A DNA stretch of 64,000 bases from Fulvimarina sp. (lineage in GTDB: Bacteria; Pseudomonadota; Alphaproteobacteria; Rhizobiales; Rhizobiaceae), in NCBI GenBank assembly GCA_002700095.1, contig PACL01000077.1, forward strand, positions 10,791 to 74,790. The letters run 5' to 3'. Position 1 is the stretch's first letter. Every line of letters begins with the position of its first letter. Positions 27,824-36,120 of the stretch are shown here, piece by piece. The notes beneath the pieces are model-generated. The model was not told the origin of the DNA. It saw nothing but the letters and a program-made list of their open reading frames with translations, and made no database searches. The translations under genes were made by a program, and so were the position numbers.

Positions 27824-28612
27824 CCCGGCTCCGGCCTTCCTGTCCTGGCAGGCGGCACCTCCCGGTCGCCGGTGGGCTGCGAGGACCGGTGGATCGCCGC
27901 GGACGCCGGACAGGCCCAGCCCCAGCGACGTCTGGCGATCGGTGCCTTCGCGGCGGCGAATTCGGCGGTTTCGGGGCCGGGCCGGAGCGATCCCCGGGAC
28001 CCGCCTTGCGGATTGCGACAACTCGATGTCGACCGGGGGAAACAGGCAGGCGCGATTCTCTCCGCGCAAGGGGCTGAATTGTCGCCGGATTCCGCCTTCA
28101 AACCGACATTACCAAAATATCATATTGAAAACAGTGGGTTAGAAGAGGTCACTGAGCACAAGCAAATTGCCGGCTAACCAATTTCTCGCAAGCCATTGAG
28201 TCAAGTAGGCCGTCACAAATTCTGCAAAATTTATTCTTTGGGCACTGCGTCAAAGTGCCCGTCCGGGCCGAACCGCCTGACGGCTAGGGGTTTCGATCCC
28301 CGCCACGAAACCGGTGGATGACGGTGGCGCAACAAGACGCCCCAGAGTCACCCTCATTCGCTCCGAGTCGGCTTGCCCCGCCAGCCGTTGTTTCGTAACT
28401 TCCGGCCATGGCAAGAGCGGAGAGAGACGAAGTGCGGGGACTGAAGGACTTATCCAAAGCTTCAAGACAAGCTGTGATGTGTCCCTTCGCCGCGTACGTT
28501 ACGACGCTCTTATAGCTTTTCGGTCTCAACCAAAAATATAACGCTGAGGCGCGCTCGGTTCGCAAAGCAACCGGCGTGATGCTTTGGCATTACTGACTGA
28601 CGGGAAGTTTCA
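27824..28612. other. Gap before dnaA region, with atypical AT-rich segment
   Basis: This is the longest gene-free stretch near dnaA. From about 28080 to 28250 and 28480 to 28612 base composition drops well below the surrounding GC level (for example CCAAAATATCATATTG near 28111). One imperfect DnaA box (TTATCCAAA, 28450-28458) is visible, and a palindrome GGGGTTTCGATCCCC lies at 28287-28301. It may contain the dnaA promoter or part of an origin, but the evidence is thin. I found no coding sequence or tRNA in it. Confidence 0.45.
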
Positions 28613-29047
28613 ATGGCAACTGGCTACGAAGGCGACGTGACCGTCCGGCAATGCTGGTCGGCCCTGTCGGATGACCCCGCTGCGATCCTCGTCGACGTGA
28701 GAACGGCGGCGGAATGGACCTATGTCGGGATCCCCGATCTTTCGCCGATCGGCAAGGCCGCGATTCTCGCCGAGTGGCAGACCTTCCCTTCCATGGCCGT
28801 CGATCCAGGTTTCGCCGACCGGGTCACGCGGGCCGTCGTCGACGGCAAGCGCGACCAGCAGAGCCGGGTCTTCCTTCTCTGCCGGTCGGGCGTGCGATCC
28901 GTCGCCGCGGCGCGGTCCTTGACCGCGGCCGGCTTCGACCATTGCTACAACGTCCTCGACGGCTTCGAGGGGCCGCCCGACGAAAACGGCCACCGCGGCA
29001 CGAAGGCTGGCTGGAAAGCGGAGGACCTCCCATGGCTACAGAGATGA
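28613..29047 (+). CDS. Rhodanese-domain protein
   Basis: A 144-residue single-domain rhodanese (sulfurtransferase). The active-site loop is LLCRSGVRS with the catalytic cysteine at residue 90. ILVDVRTAAEWTYVGIPD carries the conserved CH2A-type motif, and the C-terminal NVLDGFEGPPDENGHRGTKAGWK matches the family end. It probably moves sulfane sulfur or acts in redox chemistry; the true acceptor is unknown. GGGAAG precedes the ATG. The 3' end overlaps the proposed dnaA start by 16 bp in a different frame, so the two genes are probably cotranscribed, an unusual partner for dnaA. Confidence 0.92.
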   Translation: MATGYEGDVTVRQCWSALSDDPAAILVDVRTAAEWTYVGIPDLSPIGKAAILAEWQTFPSMAVDPGFADRVTRAVVDGKRDQQSRVFLLCRSGVRSVAAARSLTAAGFDHCYNVLDGFEGPPDENGHRGTKAGWKAEDLPWLQR

Positions 29048-30603
29048 TTCGCGGCGGCCAGGCGGCAATTGGCCATGCGAAGACGAGATGGGACGGCTCT
29101 GGCGCCGGGCCGGCAAAAGACAGCGTGACATACGGGGCAGACATGACGGGTGGCGACGAGGATCGGGCCGAGGTGATCGAGCGCGTCAAACTGCGCCTCA
29201 AGGCCCAGCTCGGCCAGGACATCTACATGAGCTGGTTCCAGCGCATGAAGCTCGACAGCCTCGGCAAGGGCGTCTGCCAGGTGTCGGTCCCGACCGCCTT
29301 CCTGCGGTCGTGGATCCAGTCGCACTATCAGGAGCTCCTGACCGAGATCTTCGCCGAGGAGGTGCCGGGCACCCTGCGCGTCGACATCGCCGTGCGCTCG
29401 GCGGTGCGGGGCGGCGGCGTCACCATCCGCTCGAGCCGCATCGGCGGTCGGGCCGAGAGCGCCGCGCCGCTCCTCGCCAGCGAGCCGCGGATCGTCGAGC
29501 GAGCCCAGGTCGCGCAGGCCCTGCCGGCCGAGACGCCGCTGGCCATTTCCGGCTCGCCGGAATTCGGCTCGCCGCTCGATCCGCGCTACGTCTTCGACAG
29601 CTTCGTCGAGGGCTCGTCGAACCGCGTCGCGCTCGCGGCCGGCAAGGCGGTGGCCGAGAACGGGCCGGGCTCGGTGCGCTTCAACCCGCTCTTCGTCCAT
29701 GCCGCCGTCGGCCTCGGCAAGACCCATCTCCTGCAGGCGATCGCCAATGCCGCGGTGCGCCGGCCGGACCAGCCGCGGGTCGTCTATCTGACGGCGGAAT
29801 ACTTCATGTGGCGCTTTGCCGCCGCGATCCGCGACAACCGCGCCCTCGACCTCAAGGAGACGCTGCGCGGCATCGACATCCTGATCATCGACGACACCCA
29901 GTTCCTGCAGGGCAAGTCGATCCAGCAGGAGTTCTGCCATCTCCTCAACGCCCTGATCGATTCGGCCAAGCAGGTGATCTGCGCCGCCGACCGGCCGGCG
30001 GCGGATCTGGAATCCCTCGACCCGCGGGTGCGCTCGCGCCTCTCCAACGGCATCACGTTGGAAATCGGCGTGCCGGACTATCCGATGCGCAAGGCGATCC
30101 TGGAAAGCCGGGCCGCGGCAATGCGCGCCGAGGATTCGAGCTTTGCCATGCCGGACCACATGATCGACACGATTGCGCGAAGGGTGGCCGGTTCCGGCCG
30201 TGACCTTGAGGGCGCCTTCAACCAGATCGCCTTCCGCCACTCCCTCGGCCAGCCGCTCTCGGCCGAGCATCTGGAGGATCTCCTCAACCAGCTGACCCGG
30301 GCGAATGTCGAGCGGCGGGTGCGGATCGAGGACATCCTGAAGTTCGTCTCGCGCCACTACAACGTGACGCGGACCGACCTCCTTTCGGCGCGCCGCACCA
30401 AGACCATCGTGCGCCCGCGCCAGATCGCCATGTATCTTGCCAAGACGATGACGCCCCGCTCGCTGCCGGAGATCGGCCGCAGGTTCGGCGGACGCGATCA
30501 CACGACGGTGCTCCACGCCGTGCGCAAGATCGAGGGCGAGCGCTCCAAGGACGAGACGTTTTCCAACGAGCTCGACCTGATCCGCCGGATGATCGAGGAA
30601 TGA
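29032..30603 (+). CDS. dnaA: Chromosomal replication initiator DnaA
   Basis: A 523-residue (from this start) AAA+ initiator that binds DnaA boxes and opens the origin. It has the N-terminal DnaB-interaction domain (VKLRLKAQLGQDIYMSWFQRM), a variable linker (about 130-185), the AAA+ domain with Walker A AAVGLGKTHLL and Walker B IDILIIDDTQFL, and the C-terminal DNA-binding domain with IGRRFGGRDHTTVLHAVRKI. The first glycine of the P-loop is alanine, which I believe is tolerated in alphaproteobacterial DnaA. GGAGG seven bases before ATG 29032 supports this start; ATG 29143 would give 486 residues and is also plausible. dnaN and recF follow. Confidence 0.96.
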   Translation: MATEMIRGGQAAIGHAKTRWDGSGAGPAKDSVTYGADMTGGDEDRAEVIERVKLRLKAQLGQDIYMSWFQRMKLDSLGKGVCQVSVPTAFLRSWIQSHYQELLTEIFAEEVPGTLRVDIAVRSAVRGGGVTIRSSRIGGRAESAAPLLASEPRIVERAQVAQALPAETPLAISGSPEFGSPLDPRYVFDSFVEGSSNRVALAAGKAVAENGPGSVRFNPLFVHAAVGLGKTHLLQAIANAAVRRPDQPRVVYLTAEYFMWRFAAAIRDNRALDLKETLRGIDILIIDDTQFLQGKSIQQEFCHLLNALIDSAKQVICAADRPAADLESLDPRVRSRLSNGITLEIGVPDYPMRKAILESRAAAMRAEDSSFAMPDHMIDTIARRVAGSGRDLEGAFNQIAFRHSLGQPLSAEHLEDLLNQLTRANVERRVRIEDILKFVSRHYNVTRTDLLSARRTKTIVRPRQIAMYLAKTMTPRSLPEIGRRFGGRDHTTVLHAVRKIEGERSKDETFSNELDLIRRMIEE

Positions 30604-30847
30604 TCGCCATGTGATCGAACCCGGCCGGCCGCCTTGCGACCGGCCGGCGGACCGTCCGTCGAAAGACGAGCCGGGCCGGGCGAGCCGGCCGGAACCACAG
30701 CTTTCCCGTCCGGCCTGCCGGCCGCCCGGTGCCGTCGACGCGGCGCCCGGCGGCTACGCCCTTTTCAAGCCGGCAACGAGCCACTAAGAACGTTGGTCCC
30801 GGACGAGTCATCTCCTGGCGCCGGGCCCCTATGGAACGGCAGACCTC

Positions 30848-31972
30848 ATGCGTATCATCATCGAGCGATCGAACCTCCTGAAGTCGCTGTCGCACGTCCA
30901 CCGCGTGGTCGAGCGACGCACGACGATTCCGATCCTGTCCAACGTCCTGGTTCGCACCGAGGACGGCGGGATGCGGCTGAAGGCGACCGACCTCGACATC
31001 GAGATCACCGAAAGCGTCGCCGCCATGGGCGAGGAAGCCGGGGCGACGACCGTGCCGGCGCATCTCCTCTACGACATCGTCCGCAAGCTGCCGGAAGGCT
31101 CCGAGGTCAAGCTCGCCACCAATGGCGAGGGGACCCAGATGACCGTCTCGTCCGGGCGCTCGAACTTCCGGCTGCAGTGCCTGCCCGAGGCCGACTTTCC
31201 CGACATCACTGCCGGCAGCCTCAGCCATTCCTTCCAGCTGAAGGCCTCCGACCTCCTGCGGCTGATCGAGCGCACCCAGTTCGCGATCTCCACGGAAGAG
31301 ACGCGCTACTATCTGAACGGCATCTATCTCCACACCGTCGAGGCCGAGGGCGACCTGTCGCTGCGCGCCGTGGCGACCGACGGCCACCGGCTCGCCCGCG
31401 CCGAGGTGAAGGCGCCGTCGGGCTCGGAGGGCATGCCCGGCATCATCGTGCCCCGCAAGACCGTCGGCGAAGTGCAGAAGCTGCTCGGCGACTGCGGCGA
31501 CGACGACACCGTGGCGGTGGAGCTTTCCGACGCCAAGATCCGCTTCACCATCGGCGCGGTGGTGATGACCTCCAAGCTGATCGACGGCACCTTCCCGGAC
31601 TACCAGCGGGTGATCCCGCAGAACAACGACAAGGCGCTGACCCTCGACCGGCAGACCTTCTCCAACGCCGTCGACCGCGTCTCGACGATTTCCTCCGAGC
31701 GTGGCCGGGCGGTGAAGCTGTCCTTGGCGCCCGACCAGCTGACGCTGACGGTGAATTCCCCCGACAGCGGCACGGCGACCGAGGAACTCGCGGTCGAATA
31801 CGGCTCCGACGATATCGAGATCGGCTTCAACGCCCGCTATCTCCTCGACATTACCAGCCAGCTCTCCGGCGAGAGCGCCGTCTTCATGCTGGCCGATCCC
31901 GGCTCGCCGACGCTCATCCGGGACGGCGGCGACGAGACGACGCTCTACGTCCTGATGCCGATGCGGGTGTGA
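30848..31972 (+). CDS. dnaN: DNA polymerase III beta subunit (sliding clamp)
   Basis: A 374-residue clamp that encircles DNA and tethers polymerase III and repair factors. Three topologically similar domains are recognisable. The N-terminus is MRIIIERSNLLKSLSHVHRV; the middle contains EGDLSLRAVATDGHRLARAE; the last domain contains GTFPDYQRVIPQNN and ends in YVLMPMRV, a hydrophobic-cleft tail typical of the family. It lies 244 bp after dnaA, which leaves room for its own promoter. Its stop codon overlaps a possible GTG start for recF. Confidence 0.97.
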   Translation: MRIIIERSNLLKSLSHVHRVVERRTTIPILSNVLVRTEDGGMRLKATDLDIEITESVAAMGEEAGATTVPAHLLYDIVRKLPEGSEVKLATNGEGTQMTVSSGRSNFRLQCLPEADFPDITAGSLSHSFQLKASDLLRLIERTQFAISTEETRYYLNGIYLHTVEAEGDLSLRAVATDGHRLARAEVKAPSGSEGMPGIIVPRKTVGEVQKLLGDCGDDDTVAVELSDAKIRFTIGAVVMTSKLIDGTFPDYQRVIPQNNDKALTLDRQTFSNAVDRVSTISSERGRAVKLSLAPDQLTLTVNSPDSGTATEELAVEYGSDDIEIGFNARYLLDITSQLSGESAVFMLADPGSPTLIRDGGDETTLYVLMPMRV

Positions 31973-32007
31973 GCGAGACGGCACAGCGCCCGTCTTCGCC
32001 CGAGTCC

Positions 32008-33141
32008 ATGGCCTCGGCGAGCCTGCCGTCCTCGCGGGTCGAGACGCTCCGTCTCGGCGACTTCCGCAACTATCCGGCGCTGGATCTCGGCTTCGACAGC
32101 GGCTTCGTCGTATTCTTCGGGGACAACGGGGCCGGCAAGACCAATCTCCTCGAAGCCCTGTCGCTGCTCTCGCCCGGCCGCGGCATCCGCCGCGCAACCT
32201 ATGGCGAGATGGCACGCCAGGGTGGCAGCGGCGGCTTTCTCGTGCGCGCCGGAGTGGCTTCGGCCGACGGCGCGACACGGGTTGAATCGCGGCTGTCGCC
32301 GCCCGGCGCGGCGCCGGCCTCGCGCAATGTCCGGATCGACGAGACGGCGGTCAAAACTGCCGACGAGCTGCTGGATATCTGCCGCATCCTGTGGCTGACG
32401 CCGGCGATGGACGGCCTTTTCACCGGGCCGGGCGGCGACCGGCGGCGTTTCCTCGACCGCATGGTGCTCGCCGTCGACCCGGCCCATGGCCGGCGCGCCT
32501 CCGACTACGAGCGGGCGATGCGCTCGCGCAACAAGCTCCTCTCCGAGGACCGGATGGACGACGGCTGGCTCTCCGGGCTCGAGGCGCAGATGGCCGAGCT
32601 CGGCGTCGCCATGGCGCTGGCGCGGGCGGAACTCGTGCGCATGCTGGCGGCGAAGATCGACGCCGCGGCGGGCGCCAGCCCGTTTCCGCTGGCGCGGCTG
32701 GAACTCGCGTCGGGATATGAGAACGCCGATCTTGCCGGTGCGGCGCTCGACACGGAGGAGGAGGTGCGGCTCGCGCTGCGCCGCTCGCGCGCCCTCGACC
32801 GGGCCAGCGGCCGGACCCGCGAGGGCGCCCACCGGGCCGATCTCGCGGTGTTCTTTGCGGCCAAGGCGATGCCGGCGGCGCTCGCCTCGACGGGCGAGCA
32901 GAAGGCGCTGCTGATCGGCCTCGTCCTCGCCCATGCCCAACTGGTGGCGCAGGTCTCCGGCTTTCGTCCGATCCTGCTGCTCGACGAGGTGGCGGCGCAT
33001 CTCGATCCCGGCCGGCGCGGGGCGCTGTTCGATCTCGTCGCCTCGCTCGGGGTGCAGGCCTTCATGACCGGCACCGATGCCCAGCTCTTCGAGGCGCTGG
33101 AGGGCCGGGCGAACATGATCCCGATCGGCGCCACAGACTGA
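32008..33141 (+). CDS. recF: DNA replication and repair protein RecF
   Basis: A 377-residue SMC-like ATPase that loads RecA at gaps. RVETLRLGDFRNYPALDL opens the protein. Walker A is GDNGAGKTNLLEALS; the signature region ALASTGEQKALLIGLVLAHA and Walker B ILLLDEVAAHLDP are present. The C-terminal FMTGTDAQLFEAL matches the family end. Two starts are possible: ATG 32008, used here, or GTG 31969, which overlaps the dnaN stop by four bases (GTGA) and would favour translational coupling but adds 13 residues. Neither has a strong ribosome site. Confidence 0.94.
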   Translation: MASASLPSSRVETLRLGDFRNYPALDLGFDSGFVVFFGDNGAGKTNLLEALSLLSPGRGIRRATYGEMARQGGSGGFLVRAGVASADGATRVESRLSPPGAAPASRNVRIDETAVKTADELLDICRILWLTPAMDGLFTGPGGDRRRFLDRMVLAVDPAHGRRASDYERAMRSRNKLLSEDRMDDGWLSGLEAQMAELGVAMALARAELVRMLAAKIDAAAGASPFPLARLELASGYENADLAGAALDTEEEVRLALRRSRALDRASGRTREGAHRADLAVFFAAKAMPAALASTGEQKALLIGLVLAHAQLVAQVSGFRPILLLDEVAAHLDPGRRGALFDLVASLGVQAFMTGTDAQLFEALEGRANMIPIGATD

Positions 33142-33151
33142 GGATGACGCG

Positions 33152-33916
33152 ATGCGCGAACCGTCTCTCGAGACCTCCGAGATCGAGCGCTACGCCCGGC
33201 ACATCGTCCTGCCGGAGGTGGGCGGGCCGGGCCAGCAGAAGCTGAAGGCGGCGCGCGTTCTTATCATCGGCGCCGGCGGCCTCGGCTCGCCGGTGGCGCT
33301 GTATCTGGCGGCGGCCGGCGTCGGCCGCGTCGGCATGGTCGACGACGACCACGTGTCGCTGTCGAACCTGCAGCGCCAGGTGATCCACGCCACTGCCGAT
33401 ATCGGCCGGCCGAAGCTCGACAGCGCCGGCGAGGCGATCGCCGCGGTCAATCCGCATGTGGCTTTCACGGGCCATCCCGTTCGGATCGATGCGGCAAACG
33501 GGCCAGCCATCGTCGCGGGCTACGATCTCGTCGTCGACGGCTCGGACAATTTCTCCACCCGCTACCTGATGGCCGACCTCTGCGAGGCGGCGCAGATCCC
33601 GCTGGTGACGGCGGCGGTGCAGCGATTCTCGGGCTCGCTCACCGTGCTGGCACCGCATCTTGTGGACGGCGACGGACGGGCGAACCCGCGCTACCGGGAC
33701 CTTTTCCCCGAGGCCCCTCCCCCGGGAGTCGTGCCGAGCTGCGCCGAGGCGGGCATCCTCGGCACCACCACCGGCGTCCTCGGCACGCTGGCCGCCAACG
33801 AGGCGATCAAGCTCGTCTGCGGCATCGGCGAGCCGCTGATCGGCAAGCTTTTGATGGTCGACCTCCTGGCCCTCCGCTTCGAGACGATCCGCTACCGGCG
33901 GCCGAAGGGCGGTTGA
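33152..33916 (+). CDS. moeB: MoeB/ThiF-family adenylyltransferase
   Basis: A 254-residue E1-like enzyme that adenylates the C-terminal glycine of a ubiquitin-fold sulfur carrier (MoaD or ThiS). The ATP-binding loop is IIGAGGLGSPVALYLAAAG. DDDHVSLSNLQRQVIH carries the conserved Asp and Arg fingers. The catalytic-type cysteine is in VPSCAEAGILG. The two CxxC zinc pairs of the Escherichia coli enzyme are absent: the first is replaced by NPRYRDLFPE and the C-terminal pair is missing, so this is a zinc-free variant. Molybdopterin or thiamine assignment is uncertain. It follows recF by 10 bp, so probably belongs to that operon. Confidence 0.85.
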   Translation: MREPSLETSEIERYARHIVLPEVGGPGQQKLKAARVLIIGAGGLGSPVALYLAAAGVGRVGMVDDDHVSLSNLQRQVIHATADIGRPKLDSAGEAIAAVNPHVAFTGHPVRIDAANGPAIVAGYDLVVDGSDNFSTRYLMADLCEAAQIPLVTAAVQRFSGSLTVLAPHLVDGDGRANPRYRDLFPEAPPPGVVPSCAEAGILGTTTGVLGTLAANEAIKLVCGIGEPLIGKLLMVDLLALRFETIRYRRPKGG

Positions 33917-33959
33917 TAGCGGCGACCGGCGCCGGCGCGACCGAGGCGGCTCGTCGCGG

Positions 33960-35357
33960 CTACTCGGTCGCGACGGCGCTCTTGCCGGCGGGCGGAGCCG
34001 CCGGTTCGTCGACGGCACTGTCGGGAATCGCCAGCGACAGGATGATCGCCGACAGGCCGGCGAGCGTGATCGGCGTCGCGAAGACCTGGCGGATGAAGTC
34101 CGGCAGCTGCTGGGTCGCGTCGGGCACCAGCGTCACGCCGAGGCCGAGCCCGAAGGACACGGCCATGATGTAGGCCTTGCGCCGGTCGATCTCCTCGCTC
34201 GCCAGGATGCGGATGCCGGCGACGGCGATGGTGCCGAAGAGCACCAGCGTCGCACCGCCGATCACCGGCTTGGGGATCATCAGGAAGACGCTGCCGATGA
34301 TCGGCAGGAAGCCCATGACCACCAAAATTCCCGCGATATAGAGGCCGACATGGCGGCTGGCGACGCCGGTCATCTGGATGACGCCGTTGTTCTGGGAGAA
34401 GGTCGTGTTGGGGAAGGTGTTGAACAGCGCCGCGAGGCCGGAATTGACGCCGTCGGCGAGAACGCCGCCCTTGATGCGGGACAGGTAGAGATCGCCCTTC
34501 ACCGGCTCGCCGGCGATCACCGAATTGGCGGTGAGGTCGCCGGTCGTCTCGATGGCGGTGATGAGGTAGATGAAGGCGATCGGCAGGAACAGCGCGAGAT
34601 CGAAGTCGAGGCCGTAGCGCAGCGGCATCGGCAGCGCCACAAGCGGCCCGGTGCCGAAGGACGAGGCGTCGACCCTGCCGAGGACGAGGGCGACGAGGAA
34701 CCCTGCCACGAGGCCGAGCATGATCGCCGAGATGCGGATCATCGGGTTCGAATGGAAGCTGAGGACGAGGATCACCACCACGACCAGGAAGCCGAGGGCG
34801 AGATTGACCGGATCACCGAGGTTCTCGCCGGCCGTCGCGCCGCCGGCAAAATCGGTGAAGCCGACCTTGACCAACGACAGGCCGATCACGGTGATGACGA
34901 CGCCGGTGACCGTCGGCGTGATGATCCGGCCGAGCCTGCCGATGAACTGGGACAGCACGATCTCGACGAGGCAGCCGACGAGGCAGAGGCCGAAGATCAT
35001 CGCCAGAATGTCTTCGGGGGTGCCGCCACGGCCCTTGACGGCGAAGCCTGCCGCGAGGACGGCGCCGAGAAAGGCGAAGCTCGTCCCCTGCAGGCTGAGG
35101 AGGCCGGAGCCGATCGGACCGATCCGCCGGCACTGGATGAAGGTCGCGACGCCCGAGACGAACAGCGACATGGCGATGAGATAGGGAACCTCGGCGCCGA
35201 GGCCGAGCACACCGCCGATGATCAGCGTCGGCGTGACGATGCCGACGATGGCCGCCAGGATGTGCTGGACGGCCGCCAGCGTCGCCGGCCCCGGCGGCGG
35301 CACGTCGTCGAGCGCATAGATCAGGGTGCCGAGGGGCGCTGCCGTCTTTTCACGCAT
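33960..35357 (-). CDS. NCS2-family purine/uracil permease
   Basis: A 465-residue inner-membrane transporter of the nucleobase-ascorbate (NCS2) family with about fourteen hydrophobic segments. The family signature is QNNGVIQMTG, with QGTSFAFLGAV in the first half and FLPIAFIYLITAIETTGDLT near the substrate site. It should import xanthine, uric acid or uracil by proton symport; the motif QNNG is closer to xanthine/urate members than to uracil-specific ones, but substrate cannot be fixed. GGAGGC is upstream of the ATG. It is convergent with moeB and has no purine-catabolism neighbours. Confidence 0.9.
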   Translation of the reverse strand: MREKTAAPLGTLIYALDDVPPPGPATLAAVQHILAAIVGIVTPTLIIGGVLGLGAEVPYLIAMSLFVSGVATFIQCRRIGPIGSGLLSLQGTSFAFLGAVLAAGFAVKGRGGTPEDILAMIFGLCLVGCLVEIVLSQFIGRLGRIITPTVTGVVITVIGLSLVKVGFTDFAGGATAGENLGDPVNLALGFLVVVVILVLSFHSNPMIRISAIMLGLVAGFLVALVLGRVDASSFGTGPLVALPMPLRYGLDFDLALFLPIAFIYLITAIETTGDLTANSVIAGEPVKGDLYLSRIKGGVLADGVNSGLAALFNTFPNTTFSQNNGVIQMTGVASRHVGLYIAGILVVMGFLPIIGSVFLMIPKPVIGGATLVLFGTIAVAGIRILASEEIDRRKAYIMAVSFGLGLGVTLVPDATQQLPDFIRQVFATPITLAGLSAIILSLAIPDSAVDEPAAPPAGKSAVATE

Positions 35358-35514
35358 CGATGCCTCCAGTTGCGTCAGCCGGCGGGCGAGCGGCCCGTCA
35401 TGGGCGGCCGAACCCGCTGACGATCAGCCAAGCAGGAACCATACCAGTTTCGCGGCCGGTTGCGACGGAGGGGCACCTGCGGGCATACGGCCTGGCCGGA
35501 CCCGGAAAGACGAA

Positions 35515-35539
35515 CGCCCCCGGCGGGGTGCCGGGGGCG
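35515..35539 (-). terminator. Probable terminator of hsp20
   Basis: A perfect 10-bp inverted repeat (CGCCCCCGGC and its complement, 5-base loop) is followed on the minus strand by TTCGTCTTTCC. It lies about 50 bp beyond the hsp20 stop; the T tract is interrupted, so the strength is moderate. Confidence 0.65.
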
Positions 35540-35587
35540 TCGGGGATGGAGATCGATCCGGCGCTGCGAGTGCGCCGGGGGTGGGGC

Positions 35588-36055
35588 TCAGGCCGCGGCC
35601 GCCTCGATCTGCTTGCCGTTGGCGTTGCCGGGCACGGTGTTGATCGCGATCGTTCGGGGCTTCATCGCCTCGGGAATGACGCGCACGAGATCGATGTGCA
35701 GCAGGCCGTTCTTGAGGCTGGCGCCCTTGACCTCGACATGCTCGGCGAGCTGGAAGCGGCGCTCGAAGGCGCGCCCGGCAATGCCGCGATAGAGGACTTC
35801 GGCGGGCGCGTCCTCCTTCTCGGCCTTCTCGCCCTTCACGGTCAGGACGTTCTCGCGGGACTCGATCGACAGCTCGGTCTCGTCGAAGCCGGCGACCGCC
35901 ATGGTGATGCGGTAGGCGGTCTCGCCGGTGCGCTCGATGTTGTAGGGCGGGTAGGTCTGGCCGTTGTCCGGCTGGGACAGGCCGTCGAGCATCGAGACGA
36001 GCCGGTCGAAGCCGACGGTGGAACGATAGAGGGGGGCAAAGTCGACGTGACGCAT
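35588..36055 (-). CDS. Small heat-shock protein, Hsp20 family
   Basis: A 155-residue chaperone that holds unfolding proteins in large oligomers. The N-terminal MRHVDFAPLYRSTVGFDRL is typical of class A rhizobial Hsp20 proteins. The alpha-crystallin domain (about 35-130) includes YNIERTGETAYRITMAVAGF, the RGIAGRAFERRF strand and HVEVKGASLKNGLLHIDL with the GxL motif. The C-terminal IxI anchor is RTIAIN. The start at ATG 36055 has GGAG six bases upstream; in-frame ATGs at 36067 and 36076 are less suitable. Its leader contains a probable ROSE thermometer, so translation should rise with temperature. Confidence 0.93.
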   Translation of the reverse strand: MRHVDFAPLYRSTVGFDRLVSMLDGLSQPDNGQTYPPYNIERTGETAYRITMAVAGFDETELSIESRENVLTVKGEKAEKEDAPAEVLYRGIAGRAFERRFQLAEHVEVKGASLKNGLLHIDLVRVIPEAMKPRTIAINTVPGNANGKQIEAAAA

Positions 36056-36120
36056 GATGTTCTCCATTGGAAGCAACAGTTTCGCCTATGACCGATCAAG
36101 CAACCCATGTGGCGTTGCTT
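36056..36120 (-). promoter_or_regulatory. Candidate ROSE RNA thermometer in the hsp20 leader
   Basis: Two hairpins precede hsp20 on the minus strand. The first pairs AAGCAAC with GTTGCTT (36120-36098; inner CC/GG and 4-base loop). The second (36077-36059) pairs GUUGCUUC with GGAGAAC so that the ribosome site GGAG is masked. The G in UUGCU is bulged. A UUGCU-type strand facing the Shine-Dalgarno with a bulged G is the hallmark of ROSE elements in rhizobial hsp20 genes. Confidence 0.7.

Noticed and set aside
28280-28320. tRNA-like T-arm (GGGGTTTCGATCCCC) upstream of dnaA
   Set aside because: The loop lacks the TTC of a T-loop, and no matching acceptor, D-arm or anticodon arm can be built around it. 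It is only a short palindrome.
28440-28470. oriC call based on TTATCCAAA
   Set aside because: There is a single imperfect DnaA box and no cluster. In many relatives the origin is near hemE, not dnaA, so I list the segment only as a candidate of low certainty.
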